In this document: positions 62,200 through 64,000 of the stretch, piece by piece | Layout of the letters: the number at the start of each line of letters is the position of its first letter | Numbering within the stretch: the stretch's first letter is position 1 | Source: Pseudocercospora fijiensis CIRAD86 | Taxonomy: Eukaryota; Ascomycota; Dothideomycetes; Mycosphaerellales; Mycosphaerellaceae | Length of the DNA stretch: 64,000 nt | Reading direction: 5' to 3' | Assembly: GCF_000340215.1 (NCBI RefSeq) | Contig: NW_006921533.1 | Coordinates: 7,355,671-7,419,670 of the forward strand | Made by a program: the position numbers and the translations under genes | Notes under the pieces: model-generated | Database searches by the model: none | What the model saw: only the letters and a program-made list of their open reading frames with translations | What the model was told of the DNA's origin: nothing

Positions 62200-62417
62200 G
62201 CACCGTAGTGCGGAGTCATCGATCTATGGTACTAAAGTACAGATAGGATCGAGAGGGCACCGAGATGCAAACATTCCTAAGGAGAGAGCGAGGCACCGTA
62301 GTGCAGAGTCATCGATCCATGATACCGAAGTACAGATAGGATCGAGAGGGCACCGAGGTGCAGAGAGGTGATCTATGGCACCAAAGTGCAGGCTTCCTCA
62401 AAGTGGTACCGGAGTAC
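62200..62417. repeat. Array of eight 12-bp self-complementary motifs at about 28-bp spacing
   Basis: Eight motifs of form GYAC-NNNN-GTRC begin at 62200, 62229, 62257, 62293, 62322, 62350, 62378 and 62406. Examples are GCACCGTAGTGC, GTACTAAAGTAC, GCACCGAGGTGC and GTACCGGAGTAC. Spacing is 28 or 29 except one of 36. Most have four-base arms that pair around a four-base loop; the third and fifth units carry one imperfect arm. Spacers are also partly repeated (AGATAGGATCGAGAGG and GAGTCATCGAT occur twice), so a higher unit of about 93 bases is visible. It lies 80 bases past the 3' end of the next gene. CpA and TpG are intact, so RIP has not acted. Confidence 0.9.
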
Positions 62418-62496
62418 TTGTGATCCGAGGATCATTGACTGCCCAGCCGGAGCGCTGCGAAGCAAACGCGCTGTGATCGAGACCAAGAGAGCAGAA

Positions 62497-63171
62497 CTAG
62501 TCGTTCTGCCCAAGGAGCTTCTTTTTCTTATGTTCACGCAGTGCCATCTCGAAGGTGGCAATCTTTCTCTTCATCTCATCGATTCCCGCCTCCCACTTGT
62601 CATCGTCTGCCTGTTGCTGAGCAGCTTGCTCCGCTCGTGCAGGAGCAGTGCGCTCTGCCTCCTGTTCGGCTTCGGATTTCTGGAGAATGCTGCTGTATCG
62701 ATCGTCTTGCCGCTTTGGCTGGTCAGGAGCATTTTCTTCCGGCGCCAATGGTGTTTGTGCAGTGGAGTCCTCCTCTTCACCAGCGTCCACGCCGTCTTCG
62801 TAGTAAGGCCAGGGAGTTGCGCTTGCGTATTCAGCCCTGGCCTCCTCCCGTTGATCGTACACGAGGTTGCTGTAGTCGGGTTTTACCGAGTACACGCAGT
62901 CGTCTCGCAAACAGTTGCTCACATATCGGTGGACAGAAGGCATGTATCGCCATTCTTTGTTGTTGTATAAATACTTATCTGGTTCAAAGTGCCCGTGCGC
63001 GGCACAGCAGGATTTTTTTTTTGCTGCTTCTTCTTCGGGCGAGCCATCTGGTTGTCTTTGTGATGTGAACAGAGTGGTGAAGGGCTGTTCAAAAATACAG
63101 CGCGTCGCGCGCCAAGACCTTTTGCCAAATAGAAGTCTTCCCCACCTGCCGCATAGCCCCGCCTGTCGCAT
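62497..63171 (-). CDS. Small charged protein of unknown function; N-terminus uncertain
   Basis: The open frame has 224 residues from ATG 63171. Residues from about 54 onward look real: SCCAAHGHFEPDKYLYNNKE, YMPSVHRYVSNCLRDDCVYS, then an acidic region and a C-terminal charged helix (AGIDEMKRKIATFEMALREHKKKK). The first 50 residues are Arg/Cys-rich and look non-coding. In another frame ATG 63047 gives MARPKKKQQKK, and one extra base in the A10 run at 63013-63022 would fuse it directly to SCCAAHGHF, a more natural start. So either the longer frame, an undetected intron or a homopolymer length error applies. No family is recognised. The RIP block starts about 20 bases upstream of 63171. Confidence 0.65.
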   Translation of the reverse strand: MRQAGLCGRWGRLLFGKRSWRATRCIFEQPFTTLFTSQRQPDGSPEEEAAKKKSCCAAHGHFEPDKYLYNNKEWRYMPSVHRYVSNCLRDDCVYSVKPDYSNLVYDQREEARAEYASATPWPYYEDGVDAGEEEDSTAQTPLAPEENAPDQPKRQDDRYSSILQKSEAEQEAERTAPARAEQAAQQQADDDKWEAGIDEMKRKIATFEMALREHKKKKLLGQND

Positions 63172-63189
63172 ACCTCGATTTAACTTTTT

Positions 63190-64000
63190 CGAAATTCGGC
63201 CTTCTATCTTCTAACAACAATAACTATAGATACAGACTAGCAATATAGGCGTACAATAGCTGATTTAAAAGAGTAGAAGAAGCCGAATATTTCTACTACT
63301 ATAAGGAAGTATTCCGTTAAGCGTACGAAGTTAAGTAAGCTATAGAATAGCAAAGCTAGAACTAAGCAGTAGTAGTACGAAGAACAGCAATTACTAATAC
63401 TATAATAAGAACAAACCCTCTACGATTATATTAATCTTCTTACTAAGTTAGCCCTCCTTCCGACTATCGTAATAATACGTAACTTCGCCTACGAAATCTA
63501 TAGTAATATACCTAGAAAGAACTAGCCTACTCGCTTTAAATACCGGTAGAGGGAATACCTAGATTTAGTATATATTAGCAACTTAGATAAGGCTTATAAG
63601 AAGGCGGATAGCTATTTCTCCTATACTTAGTACTTCGAGAAGTTATAAGCGGCTATTAATAAGTACAATATTAAGCCGAAGAATATTACAAATATAGACG
63701 AGAAGGGCTTTATAATTAGGGTCTTAAGCAAGGCATTAAGATACTTCTTAAAGAACGCAGTTAAGAGTAGACAGCTTATAGGATACCTATAGGATAGTAA
63801 TAGAGAGTAGATAACCTATATTATAGCTATTTCCGCTAACTTTACGAGCCTTCCGCCTATACTAATCTATAAGGCTTAACCTAGCAATCTTTAGGATACC
63901 TAGGTAGAGGATATAGACCTAGAAAATAGTAAGCTAAAAGGTTAGCGAAGCGACCTTAAGTATATAAGTAAAGGCCCCGGACTAAGCGTAGTTACAATTA
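63190..64000 (+). mobile_element. pogo/Fot1-type transposon, 5' part, RIP-inactivated (continues past window)
   Basis: RIP-type DNA to the window end. Reading plus through stops gives a CENP-B-like helix-turn-helix (YDYINLLTKLALLPTIVIIR near 63415, FAYEIYSN near 63488), then YLDLVYISNLDKAYKKADSY near 63560, then NITNIDEKGFIIRVLSKALR near 63685. The last corresponds to the conserved MDEKGF of Fot1/pogo transposases with Met as Ile (ATG to ATA). ISANFTSLPPILIYKAQ follows near 63830. DEKGF carries the first catalytic Asp. The rest of the transposase lies beyond 64000. No left terminal repeat was identified. Confidence 0.85.

Noticed and set aside
62200..62417. CRISPR-like spacing of short repeats
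   Set aside because: Eukaryotic context, repeat units of only 12 bp with related spacers, no cas genes. Reported as a palindrome array instead.
1..64000. tRNA or rRNA genes
   Set aside because: I looked for T-loop and A/B-box-like sequences and found none in a plausible cloverleaf context; a covariance-model scan would be decisive.

Overview
The window reads as a filamentous ascomycete genome, most likely a Dothideomycete. The class is inferred from gene content and style, not proven. Protein genes are mostly single long exons at normal base composition. They are separated by five blocks of different texture (about 1-10690, 19200-32700, 37730-41350, 48096-51230 and 63190-64000). In those blocks CpA and TpG are scarce: bases 1-176 contain neither. 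TA-rich words such as CTA and TAG are very common, CpG is not depleted, and every reading frame is broken, mainly by TAG. That is the signature of repeat-induced point mutation (RIP) acting on transposons.

The RIP blocks can still be read. Block 1 holds a minus-strand Helitron (Rep plus Pif1-type helicase, about 1640-8100) with tandem repeats around it. Block 2 holds a complete Ty1/Copia retrotransposon with 169-bp LTRs and a 5-bp target duplication (19200-25683). Next to it are a Tc1/mariner element with terminal inverted repeats and TA duplications (25698-28946) and a Mutator-like remnant (about 29450-32660). Block 3 (37566-41485) and block 4 (48056-51390) are two further Mutator-like elements with visible termini. 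The block 4 element has 40-bp perfect terminal repeats and a perfect 9-bp duplication. Block 5 is the 5' part of a pogo/Fot1 transposon that runs off the window.

Genes between the blocks: a broken MFS transporter cut off at the edge of block 1 (minus); a Ser/Pro-rich protein of unknown role (plus); a 1076-residue protein with a helical N-terminus and a long coiled coil (plus); a RING-like coiled-coil protein (plus) convergent with a PHD-finger protein (minus); a dual-specificity-phosphatase-fold protein (minus); a Cic1/Utp30-type ribosomal L1-domain protein for ribosome assembly (minus); a Ser-rich coiled-coil protein (minus); a large PH-domain protein (plus); a protein with six Myb/SANT-like repeats and a possible mitochondrial presequence (minus); a UBX-domain protein of the UBXN4 type (plus); a secreted tannase/feruloyl esterase (minus); and a small basic protein whose start depends on a homopolymer (minus). 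They look like independent housekeeping or accessory genes. I see no biosynthetic cluster, no RNA genes and no CRISPR.

The least ordinary features are an array of eight 12-bp self-complementary motifs spaced about 28 bp apart (62200-62417), Mutator-like elements whose ends escaped the mutation that destroyed their interiors, and transposon active sites disabled by exactly the transitions RIP makes.
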